Positions 15,407 to 21,224 of a DNA stretch of 21,224 bases are shown here, one piece after another; the stretch's first letter is position 1; every line of letters begins with the position of its first letter. This DNA comes from a bacterium HR20 (GTDB lineage: Bacteria; Bacteroidota; Ignavibacteria; Kapaibacteriales; NICIL-2): positions 1 to 21,224 of the forward strand of contig BEHW01000027.1 of NCBI GenBank assembly GCA_002898675.1, given 5' to 3'. A program made the position numbers and the translations under genes. The notes beneath the pieces are model-generated. The model ran no database searches. It was not told the DNA's origin and worked only from the letters and a program-made list of their open reading frames with translations.

Positions 15407-16306
15407 GTGGCACTTGCCGCTGAGCTTCGCGAAAGACTGTTGAGCACGCATGCTGCCGACTGGGCAGTTGATTCCGACGCTGAAGCTTATCGCTATTGCC
15501 GCCAGATCGCGTTCGGGCACTACGAGAATTTCCCTGTCGCGCAACTTGCGCTCGGAAAAAAGCGCGATGATATTGCTGCAATCTATGCGTTCGCACGGCT
15601 TGCCGACGATATTGCCGATGAATCATCTCGGCCAGCGATGGAAAAGTGCGCGCTGCTCGATATGCTCGAACGCTGGCTTTCCGATCCACCGATGCAGCAT
15701 CCAATTATGCGCGCCCTTTCACGGACAATTGTGCGCAACCAGCTGCCCCGTGAAGTCTTCCGACGCTTACTCGATGCGTTCCGCTTCGATGCGGCACTCG
15801 AGCCATTCCCTACCGAAGAGGCACTGCTGGCCTACTGCTCCAATTCTGCTGCGCCGATTGGGGAACTCTTGCTGCGGTTGGAAACAGAATGGAACGAGCG
15901 CACCGCACCACATTCGGACGCATTCTGTGCAGGACTGCAGGTGCTCAACTTCTGGCAGGATATCGGATGCGATCTCCAACGTGGGCGCTCGACGATCCCT
16001 CATGAATGGATCGGAGGACAGCCCCTGACATGGGGAGAGCTTTCTGGCTCAGCAGATCTGCGAAAAATGATCGCTGGGCACTTCGATCGAATGGTCGGTC
16101 GGTTGCTGCCAGCCGGCATTGCGCTCAGTCAGGCTGTGCGGAGTAAACGACTGCGCTTGCAGGTGCGTGCGACCTTCGCTGCAGCATCGGTTGTGTGGAG
16201 GGCGTGCCAACGGAGAGGGGAACATTTCATTCGTCGCCCGCGGCTCCGGTGGTGGCACGTTCCTGCTATCCTTGGCGCGACGTTGATTGCACCTCGTACA
16301 TCGTAG
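15407..16306 (+). CDS. hpnC: Squalene/phytoene synthase family protein, HpnC type
   Basis: A 299-residue trans-isoprenyl diphosphate synthase-like enzyme. In the HpnCDE route HpnC converts presqualene diphosphate to hydroxysqualene. Diagnostic sequence: YENFPVAQL, IYAFARLADDIADE (first Asp motif, D67/D68/D71), YCSNSAAPIGELLLRL, and LNFWQDIGCDLQRGR (second Asp motif, D185 and D189). The start is GTG 15407, 10 nt after the ppiD stop; the frame has no ATG nearby. Pairing with the HpnD-type gene 14 nt downstream supports the HpnC call over phytoene synthase. The usual third gene, the FAD-dependent hpnE, is not in the window. The product probably feeds hopanoids or another squalene-derived polyterpene, which is inference. 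Confidence 0.85.
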   Translation: MALAAELRERLLSTHAADWAVDSDAEAYRYCRQIAFGHYENFPVAQLALGKKRDDIAAIYAFARLADDIADESSRPAMEKCALLDMLERWLSDPPMQHPIMRALSRTIVRNQLPREVFRRLLDAFRFDAALEPFPTEEALLAYCSNSAAPIGELLLRLETEWNERTAPHSDAFCAGLQVLNFWQDIGCDLQRGRSTIPHEWIGGQPLTWGELSGSADLRKMIAGHFDRMVGRLLPAGIALSQAVRSKRLRLQVRATFAAASVVWRACQRRGEHFIRRPRLRWWHVPAILGATLIAPRTS

Positions 16307-16320
16307 CTTTGCTCCTAGCG

Positions 16321-17175
16321 ATGGAAGCGCTTGTGACCAGTTCGATGACGAGCTTCTACTACTCGTTTTCGCTGCTGCCGCGCGAGATACGGCACGCGAT
16401 CACGACGCTCTATGCATTCTGCCGGACAATTGACCAAATCGTTGATCGCAAGCCTATCACGGAGCATGTCGATCTGGCAGCGCGGCGGAGGCAACTCCAG
16501 TGGTGGCGCCAGCAAGTGGATGCTATGGCGGGCAATGGATCACCTCCTCCGCCACTGGTGCGGCCGCTGCAACTGGTCGTCGAGCGCTTTGCAATCCTGA
16601 AACAGTACCTTCTGACGCTCATTGATGGTTGCGAACGCGACCTTGTTCAGCGACGCTACCGCACCTTCGATGAGCTCAAAAGCTATTGCTACAGTGTTGC
16701 CAGTGTCGTGGGGCTCATGAGCATCCACGTGTTCGGGTATCGCTACGATGAAACCGAGCAGTACGCGATCAATCTCGGCTATGCACTCCAGCTGACCAAT
16801 ATCCTCCGCGATGTCAAGGAGGACAAAGACCGCGGCTACATCTACCTTCCGCTCGAAGATCTGGAGCGCTTTCGGTACAGCGAAGCTGACCTCCTCGCTG
16901 AAGTGTACGATAGGCGGTTCGTCGAGCTGATGCGCTTCCAGGCGCAGCGAGCACGGTCGTATTATAACCGCGCACGCGCTGCTCTCCATCCCGACGAGCG
17001 CCGCACGCTCTATCCGGCTGAGATCATGGATGCGATTTATTACCGCTTGTTGGAGAAAATTGAGCTTGGAAACTTCGACGTTTTCCGTCGGCGTTTTACT
17101 GTTCGCACGCCGCACAAACTCTGGTTAGCCGCCAAAATTTGGCTCTACGCAATGCTCTTCAGTCGGCGGCGGTAG
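16321..17175 (+). CDS. hpnD: Presqualene diphosphate synthase, HpnD type
   Basis: A 284-residue squalene/phytoene synthase family enzyme; HpnD condenses two farnesyl diphosphates to presqualene diphosphate, the substrate for HpnC. Motifs: SMTSFYYSFSLLP at the start, LYAFCRTIDQIVD (first Asp motif, D38 and D42), YCYSVASVVGLMS and LTNILRDVKEDKDRGYIYLP (second motif, D164 and D168). The YCYxVAxxVGLMS and NILRDVxED patterns are shared with CrtB phytoene synthase, so the assignment rests on the hpnC neighbour. The frame is open back to 16195 inside hpnC, but ATG 16321 begins the homology. A TAnnTTTG element for nuoE starts one base after its stop. Confidence 0.88.
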   Translation: MEALVTSSMTSFYYSFSLLPREIRHAITTLYAFCRTIDQIVDRKPITEHVDLAARRRQLQWWRQQVDAMAGNGSPPPPLVRPLQLVVERFAILKQYLLTLIDGCERDLVQRRYRTFDELKSYCYSVASVVGLMSIHVFGYRYDETEQYAINLGYALQLTNILRDVKEDKDRGYIYLPLEDLERFRYSEADLLAEVYDRRFVELMRFQAQRARSYYNRARAALHPDERRTLYPAEIMDAIYYRLLEKIELGNFDVFRRRFTVRTPHKLWLAAKIWLYAMLFSRRR

Positions 17176-17183
17176 TAGTTTTG
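17176..17183 (+). promoter_or_regulatory. Bacteroidota-type -7 element before nuoE
   Basis: TAGTTTTG matches TAnnTTTG exactly, starts one base after the hpnD stop codon and ends 29 nt before the ATG at 17213. No -33 TTTG is seen at the expected distance. It suggests nuoE and the following genes start a new transcript. Confidence 0.45.
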
Positions 17184-17212
17184 CACGGTGTACTACCAGT
17201 CAATCTTTGCCG

Positions 17213-17692
17213 ATGGAACACACGCTGTCCTTTACGCCGGAGGAACGCGCTGAGATCGAGCGCCTCAAGAGCCTTTATCCCCATCCGAAGGCAGCACTGA
17301 TGCCTGTCCTCTGGATGGCGCAGAAAAAGTGGGGGTGGCTGTCGGAAGACGTCATGCGTGTTGTGGCAGACGTCATGCAGTTGCCCTACGCGCACGTCCT
17401 CGGTGTTGCGCGATTCTACACGATGTACTTCAAAAAGCCGATGGGGAAATACCACATTCAAGTTTGTACGAACGTCTCGTGTATGCTCCGCGGTGGTGAG
17501 GAGCTCTACGAGCGCCTCTGCCAAAAGCTCGGGATTAGCCATGGCGAGCACACTCCCGATGGACGCTACTCGATCGAGGAAGTCGAGTGCATGGGCGCGT
17601 GCGGTGGCGCACCGATGATCGCAATCAACGAAGACTTCTACGAAAACGTCACCTTCGAGGATGTCGAACGCATTCTGCAAACGCTACCGTAA
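17213..17692 (+). CDS. nuoE: NADH-quinone oxidoreductase subunit E (24 kDa)
   Basis: A 159-residue thioredoxin-fold [2Fe-2S] subunit of the NADH-dehydrogenase module of respiratory complex I. Cluster ligands are C85-x4-C90 (VCTNVSC) and C126-x3-C130 (ECMGACGGAPM), the normal arrangement. N-terminal helices contain ALMPVLWMAQKKWGWLS, LPYAHVLGVARFYTMY, as in NuoE. The start is ATG 17213; TTG 17207 would add two residues. Related diaphorase subunits of NAD-dependent hydrogenases and formate dehydrogenases share this domain, but length and motifs fit NuoE. No nuoF, nuoG or other Nuo gene is adjacent, which is unusual. The next gene overlaps it by 32 nt. Confidence 0.94.
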   Translation: MEHTLSFTPEERAEIERLKSLYPHPKAALMPVLWMAQKKWGWLSEDVMRVVADVMQLPYAHVLGVARFYTMYFKKPMGKYHIQVCTNVSCMLRGGEELYERLCQKLGISHGEHTPDGRYSIEEVECMGACGGAPMIAINEDFYENVTFEDVERILQTLP

Positions 17693-18494
17693 CGGACGGC
17701 TCGATGCAATCCTCCTTGCGATTGCAGCCGTGGCAGGCTGGCTTTCTGCTGCGATAAGCAGAAAGAGTGCGCTTGCGTTCGATCTCCAGGCAATCATCGG
17801 GGGAGAGTTCTGGCGTGCCATCACAGCGCAGTGGATCGTGCCGAATGCTCTTTCGGCTGCATTTGCAGCACTGGTGATCCTCACAGTTGTGCCGCGTGTA
17901 GTCGGTCTATTGGGACGGGGATTGTTCTGGTTTTTGACGCTTCTGCTCAGCATTGCAAGCGCTGTGGCAGTTGCGCTCGCATTGGTAGCGGCGGGAAGCG
18001 AGCGCTTTACCTATCCCTTGCCGCCCATGGTAATGATGCTGGGACTTGTAAGCCTATTTCTCCCGCAGAAGACGCTCTCGATCGGATCCTGGCAACTTCG
18101 ATCGCGCCACATCGGAGCTGCTACTGTCGTCGGTGCTGGAGCGATAGGGCTTGCAAGCATCTTGCCACTACGAACAATTGATGTGTTCATCGTTGTTGGT
18201 CAGTGGTGTGTTGCATCCGCGGCGGCTCTCGTTGGGGTGGGGGTGGTCCATCATCGAGCACTGCTGCGGCAGTTTACAGCGTTTCAGCAGAGCCAGCCAG
18301 CACACGTTTATGTCAGCACCGAGAGTGTGTACTCAACGCCCCGCCCTCAAGAACGTTCTGCTGCGATACCTCCGCCCTACACAACAGATGCTGAGTATGC
18401 CGATGCTCTGCTGGAGAAAATCTTCCAGCATGGTGTTGCGTCGCTAACCGAAGAGGAACGCCAGTTTCTCAAGAGCTACTCGCAACGGCTGTAA
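17661..18494 (+). CDS. Rhomboid-like membrane protein, probably inactive, with DUF6576-like tail
   Basis: A 277-residue protein with about six hydrophobic helices (near 14-32, 58-80, 85-110, 121-137, 152-170, 173-196). GGEFWRAITAQWI resembles the first-loop GxxWRxxT segment of rhomboid proteases. The active-site serine motif (GxSG) and catalytic His cannot be found, and the equivalent region reads ERFTYPLPPMVMMLG, so proteolysis is unlikely. The last 30 residues (ALLEKIFQHGVASLTEEERQFL) match the short helical DUF6576-type segment found at the end of rhomboid-family proteins in Bacteroidota. The ATG at 17661 lies 32 nt inside nuoE; no other start occurs before the first helix. It is followed by mrdA after 11 nt, in the position where MreD often sits, but it does not look like MreD. 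Function unknown. Confidence 0.7.
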   Translation: MSNAFCKRYRNGRLDAILLAIAAVAGWLSAAISRKSALAFDLQAIIGGEFWRAITAQWIVPNALSAAFAALVILTVVPRVVGLLGRGLFWFLTLLLSIASAVAVALALVAAGSERFTYPLPPMVMMLGLVSLFLPQKTLSIGSWQLRSRHIGAATVVGAGAIGLASILPLRTIDVFIVVGQWCVASAAALVGVGVVHHRALLRQFTAFQQSQPAHVYVSTESVYSTPRPQERSAAIPPPYTTDAEYADALLEKIFQHGVASLTEEERQFLKSYSQRL

Positions 18495-18505
18495 TCAACG
18501 CATCA

Positions 18506-20335
18506 ATGCTACAGGAGACGACCGATCATCTCGACCGCGCAGGAAAAATCCTCCGCATCGCAATTGTGGCGGTGCTGGGCGTTTTCATTGTGCGTCTGAT
18601 GTACTTGCAAGTTATCCGCGGGGCAGAATACTTGCAGCGGAGCGAAACGCAAGCGATCAAGCAGCGTGCGCGCATTCCGTCGCGTGGCTGCATGTACGAT
18701 CGCAATGGTGTGATGATCGTTCGCAATGAGCCAGCGTTTACCATCACACTGACGCCGAGCGACATAGATACGACGACGTTCCCATTCCTTGCACGCTTGC
18801 TCCAGATGCCACTGGAGCAACTCCGCACAATCTATGCGCGGGCATTGCCGTATCGCTTTCAGGAGGTGCCGATCGTCCGCGATGCGCCGCTCTCCATCGT
18901 TGCAGCAATCGAAGAGCATTACGCAGAACTTCCTGGCATTGAAATCCGCACCGATGTCAAACGGCGGTATCTCCTCCGAGCACATGCGAGCCACCTATTC
19001 GGCTACCGTGCAATGGTGGACGAGCGCGACCTGGCGACCAAGGGCGATTACTACACGCTCAATGACTACATCGGCAAAACGGGGATCGAAGCAGCCTACG
19101 AGCCATTCCTCCGCGGAAGAAAGGGTGTGCAGTTCGTTGCTGTCAACGCAGCAGGGCAGCCAATCGAGCGATTCAACAACGGGCGAAGTGATATTGCAGC
19201 AATCGAAGGCGCTGATCTCTACCTGAGCATGGATGCACTCCTACAGGAAGTTGCCGAAGAGCAGATGGGCAACGATCACGGTGCAGTCGTTGTGCTGGAT
19301 CCACGCAATGGCGAAGTGCTCGCATTTGTCAGTAAGCCAGACTACGACCTCCACCCGATGGAAACCCCTGCCGCAGGAGAATACTTTGCCCAGCTTGCGC
19401 GCGATCCGAACAAGCCGCTGTTCAATCGAGCAATGCAGACGCAGTATCCGCCAGGCTCGACGTGGAAAATGCTTGTGGCGTTGGCTGCATTGCACGAAGG
19501 CATGATTGATGAACGAACGACAATTCACTGCCCGGGGAGCTTTACCTATGGCGGCCGCAGCTTCAAATGCCATGGTGCCCATGGCACAGTAGATGTCCGG
19601 CGTGCGATTCAGGTTTCGTGCAACGTGTTCTTCTATCGGCTCGGCCAGCGCATCGGGATTGACAACCTCTACAAGTACGGCACGATGTTCGGCTTTGGTC
19701 AGCTTACGGGCATTGACATCGCAGGGGAAAAGCCCGGACTTCTCCCTTCGCGGGCATGGTTTGCACGGCGCGGTGTGACTGGGAGCCTGCTCGATGGACG
19801 AATGGTGAACTTAGGCATTGGCCAAGGCGAACTTGGAGTGACGCCGCTTCAAATGGCTGTCTATGCCGCAGCGCTTGCGAACGGGGGAACCCTCTACCAA
19901 CCACACGTCGTCCGTGCAATCTACAACAAGGAAACAGGCCGGATGGAAAAGGTCGCCTACGGCAGTGTCAAACTCCCGCTCGATCCGCGGTATGTACGGG
20001 TCGTTCAAGAGGGCATGTACGCAGTGTGTAACGTTCCCGGCGGCACAGCAACGAATGTCCGTGTTGATGGAGTCGCGGTCTGCGGCAAGACGGGGACAGC
20101 GCAAAATCCGCACGGCAAGGACCACTCATGGTTCATCTGCTACGCACCGGCAGAACATCCGACGATTGCAATGTGTGTGATGGTCGAAAATGCAGGTTTT
20201 GGTGCAACGCGTGCTGCACCGATAGCACGGGCGATTCTCGATGCCTACTTCCACCCCGAACGCTATCGTGATTCTTCGAGCGCTGTCAGCAGCGTAGCGA
20301 GGGCGCAACTCCCACCACCACGCCTGATGCAATGA
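18506..20335 (+). CDS. mrdA: Penicillin-binding protein 2 (elongation transpeptidase)
   Basis: Class B PBP of the elongasome, cross-linking peptidoglycan during lateral growth together with RodA. The 609 residues include one N-terminal signal-anchor helix (about 16-36), the PBP dimer/pedestal domain (IPSRGCMYDRNGVMIVRNEPAF to about 235) and the transpeptidase domain. Active-site motifs are S318-T-W-K321, S371-C-N373 and K528-T-G530, in the right order and spacing. VNLGIGQGELGVTPLQMA is typical for MrdA/FtsI-type enzymes. Start ATG 18506, 11 nt after the previous stop. The stop overlaps the next gene's ATG in ATGA. rodA is not downstream here, unlike many bacteria. Confidence 0.96.
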   Translation: MLQETTDHLDRAGKILRIAIVAVLGVFIVRLMYLQVIRGAEYLQRSETQAIKQRARIPSRGCMYDRNGVMIVRNEPAFTITLTPSDIDTTTFPFLARLLQMPLEQLRTIYARALPYRFQEVPIVRDAPLSIVAAIEEHYAELPGIEIRTDVKRRYLLRAHASHLFGYRAMVDERDLATKGDYYTLNDYIGKTGIEAAYEPFLRGRKGVQFVAVNAAGQPIERFNNGRSDIAAIEGADLYLSMDALLQEVAEEQMGNDHGAVVVLDPRNGEVLAFVSKPDYDLHPMETPAAGEYFAQLARDPNKPLFNRAMQTQYPPGSTWKMLVALAALHEGMIDERTTIHCPGSFTYGGRSFKCHGAHGTVDVRRAIQVSCNVFFYRLGQRIGIDNLYKYGTMFGFGQLTGIDIAGEKPGLLPSRAWFARRGVTGSLLDGRMVNLGIGQGELGVTPLQMAVYAAALANGGTLYQPHVVRAIYNKETGRMEKVAYGSVKLPLDPRYVRVVQEGMYAVCNVPGGTATNVRVDGVAVCGKTGTAQNPHGKDHSWFICYAPAEHPTIAMCVMVENAGFGATRAAPIARAILDAYFHPERYRDSSSAVSSVARAQLPPPRLMQ

Positions 20336-21224
20336 ACTGCCCGAGACTATGGCTCGGTGGAGTTGCAGTGGGCATGGCGTTGCTGGCTGCGTGTTCTTCG
20401 GAGCCATCGCAGCGAGTGTTGCGAGTATGGCATTTCTGGAGCGAGCCAGCGCAAGAGCGAGCCTTCCGCGCGCTCATTACAGCGTTCGAACGCCAGCACG
20501 GGGATGTTCGCGTCGAGCTTGTTCCTCTCCAGTGGAGCGATGGCAAAGCAAAGCTTCAGATTGCGCTTGCAAGTAGCAATCCGCCGGATGTAGTGCACTT
20601 GGGTGCTGAATGGGTTGCAGAGTTCGCGCCGGCATTGCTCCCGCTCGATCGGAGATTCGATGGGCTGCTCGATTCTGCCTTTGCGCCGATCGGCATTCGG
20701 ACCAATGACAGTGTGCGCCTTGCGGTACCCTGGACAGTCAACGCACGGGTACTCTTCGTTCACCGATTGCTCGGCTTGGATTCGACCGCGACGTGGGAAG
20801 AGCTGGTGGCGCGTGTCCGTGCGTTCCATGCGCCTCCGGAGCGAGTTGGGCTTGGACTATGCACGAGCGATCCCCACAACGTCCTCAAGCGTGTGCTCCC
20901 ATGGATTTGGGCTGCCGGTGGGCATTTGCTTAGCACAGTACCGCTCAGCATCAGCGCCGATAGCACGCTGGATGATGCACTCGAGCACGTAAGAGAACTT
21001 GTCCCGTTTGCTGTCGTTGAGCAATCGCGGCAACTCGATGCGCGGCTCCGTCGTGGCCAGATCGGCGCAGTGCTTTCTGGGGTGTGGATGCTCGCTGATT
21101 CAGCGGTACGCTCAGTGTATGCAGTGCTCCCAGCGATTCCCCACCGCGCTGGCAGTCGAGGAGAGAGCATCCTAAGCGGCGATTGCTTTGCTATTGCGCG
21201 GCGTACAGCGAACCGAGGTGATGC
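20332..21224 (+). CDS. ABC transporter extracellular solute-binding lipoprotein, family 1, 3' end missing
   Basis: Open from ATG 20332 to the window end without a stop, giving 297 residues of a family usually near 420. The signal peptide ends in a lipobox: ALLAAC, with C21 as the lipidated residue. After it come VLRVWHFWSEPAQERAFRAL, ITAFERQHGDVRVELVPLQW, and SNPPDVVHLGAEWVAEFAPALLPLD, the standard beginning of family-1 (maltose/sugar type) binding proteins, then AVPWTVNARVLFVHRLLGLD and TWEELVARV. The end includes SGVWMLADSAV and AVLPAIPHRAGSRGESILSGDCFAIAR, the usual GG/S...AI segment. It would deliver a sugar or other solute to an ABC permease that should lie downstream. The ATG overlaps mrdA's stop by 4 nt. 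Confidence 0.9.
   Translation, partial: MNCPRLWLGGVAVGMALLAACSSEPSQRVLRVWHFWSEPAQERAFRALITAFERQHGDVRVELVPLQWSDGKAKLQIALASSNPPDVVHLGAEWVAEFAPALLPLDRRFDGLLDSAFAPIGIRTNDSVRLAVPWTVNARVLFVHRLLGLDSTATWEELVARVRAFHAPPERVGLGLCTSDPHNVLKRVLPWIWAAGGHLLSTVPLSISADSTLDDALEHVRELVPFAVVEQSRQLDARLRRGQIGAVLSGVWMLADSAVRSVYAVLPAIPHRAGSRGESILSGDCFAIARRTANRGD

Noticed and set aside
1..21224. tRNA, rRNA, CRISPR, insertion sequences, riboswitches, terminators
   Set aside because: Almost all bases lie in conserved protein genes and the gaps are at most about 120 bp. I saw no repeat array, transposase, RNA gene or hairpin with a T tract in them.

Overview
The window is gene-dense chromosomal DNA of moderately high GC from a Gram-negative bacterium. 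It holds 16 protein genes, two of them cut by the window edges, and I saw no RNA gene, insertion sequence, CRISPR array or prophage. Several signs point to the Bacteroidota/Chlorobiota (FCB) group, perhaps a Kapabacteria-like lineage. Exact TAnnTTTG '-7' promoter elements, typical of Bacteroidota, lie about 27-35 nt before four gene starts. Shine-Dalgarno sequences are mostly absent. The secreted proteins have FN3, choice-of-anchor-D-like and beta-barrel architecture, and a YpdA-type reductase and an HpnC/HpnD pair are present. The phylum assignment is inference.

Layout: (i) 2-2947, plus strand: an AtuA/DUF1446-family protein (5' end missing), a DUF2279 exported protein and a family-2 glycosyltransferase, tightly packed. 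(ii) 3031-4020, plus: purM with its own promoter. (iii) 9903 down to 4010, minus: an apparent three-gene operon for a secreted multi-FN3 protein, a VWA/Ig-like/beta-barrel protein and a UMF1-type MFS transporter; its last gene overlaps the end of purM tail-to-tail. (iv) 10003-11010, plus: a ypdA-like flavoprotein reductase, overlapping queG tail-to-tail by 107 bp. (v) 13096 down to 10904, minus: metallo-beta-lactamase-fold hydrolase, Rieske ferredoxin and queG, each overlapping the next. (vi) 13219-17175, plus: a PpiD/SurA-like prolyl isomerase, then the squalene-pathway pair hpnC and hpnD. (vii) 17213-21224, plus: nuoE, a rhomboid-like membrane protein, mrdA (PBP2) and a solute-binding lipoprotein (3' end missing).

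Most genes are housekeeping: purine synthesis, tRNA modification, peptidoglycan elongation, envelope protein folding, respiratory complex I, and squalene for hopanoids or related polyterpenes. The less familiar parts are the FN3 / VWA-barrel / MFS operon, the YpdA homologue lacking the cysteine described in Firmicutes, the rhomboid-like protein lacking visible catalytic residues next to mrdA, and the MBL-Rieske-queG overlap set. The largest non-coding gaps are about 80-120 bp and hold the predicted promoters; no gene-free stretch exceeds 300 bp.
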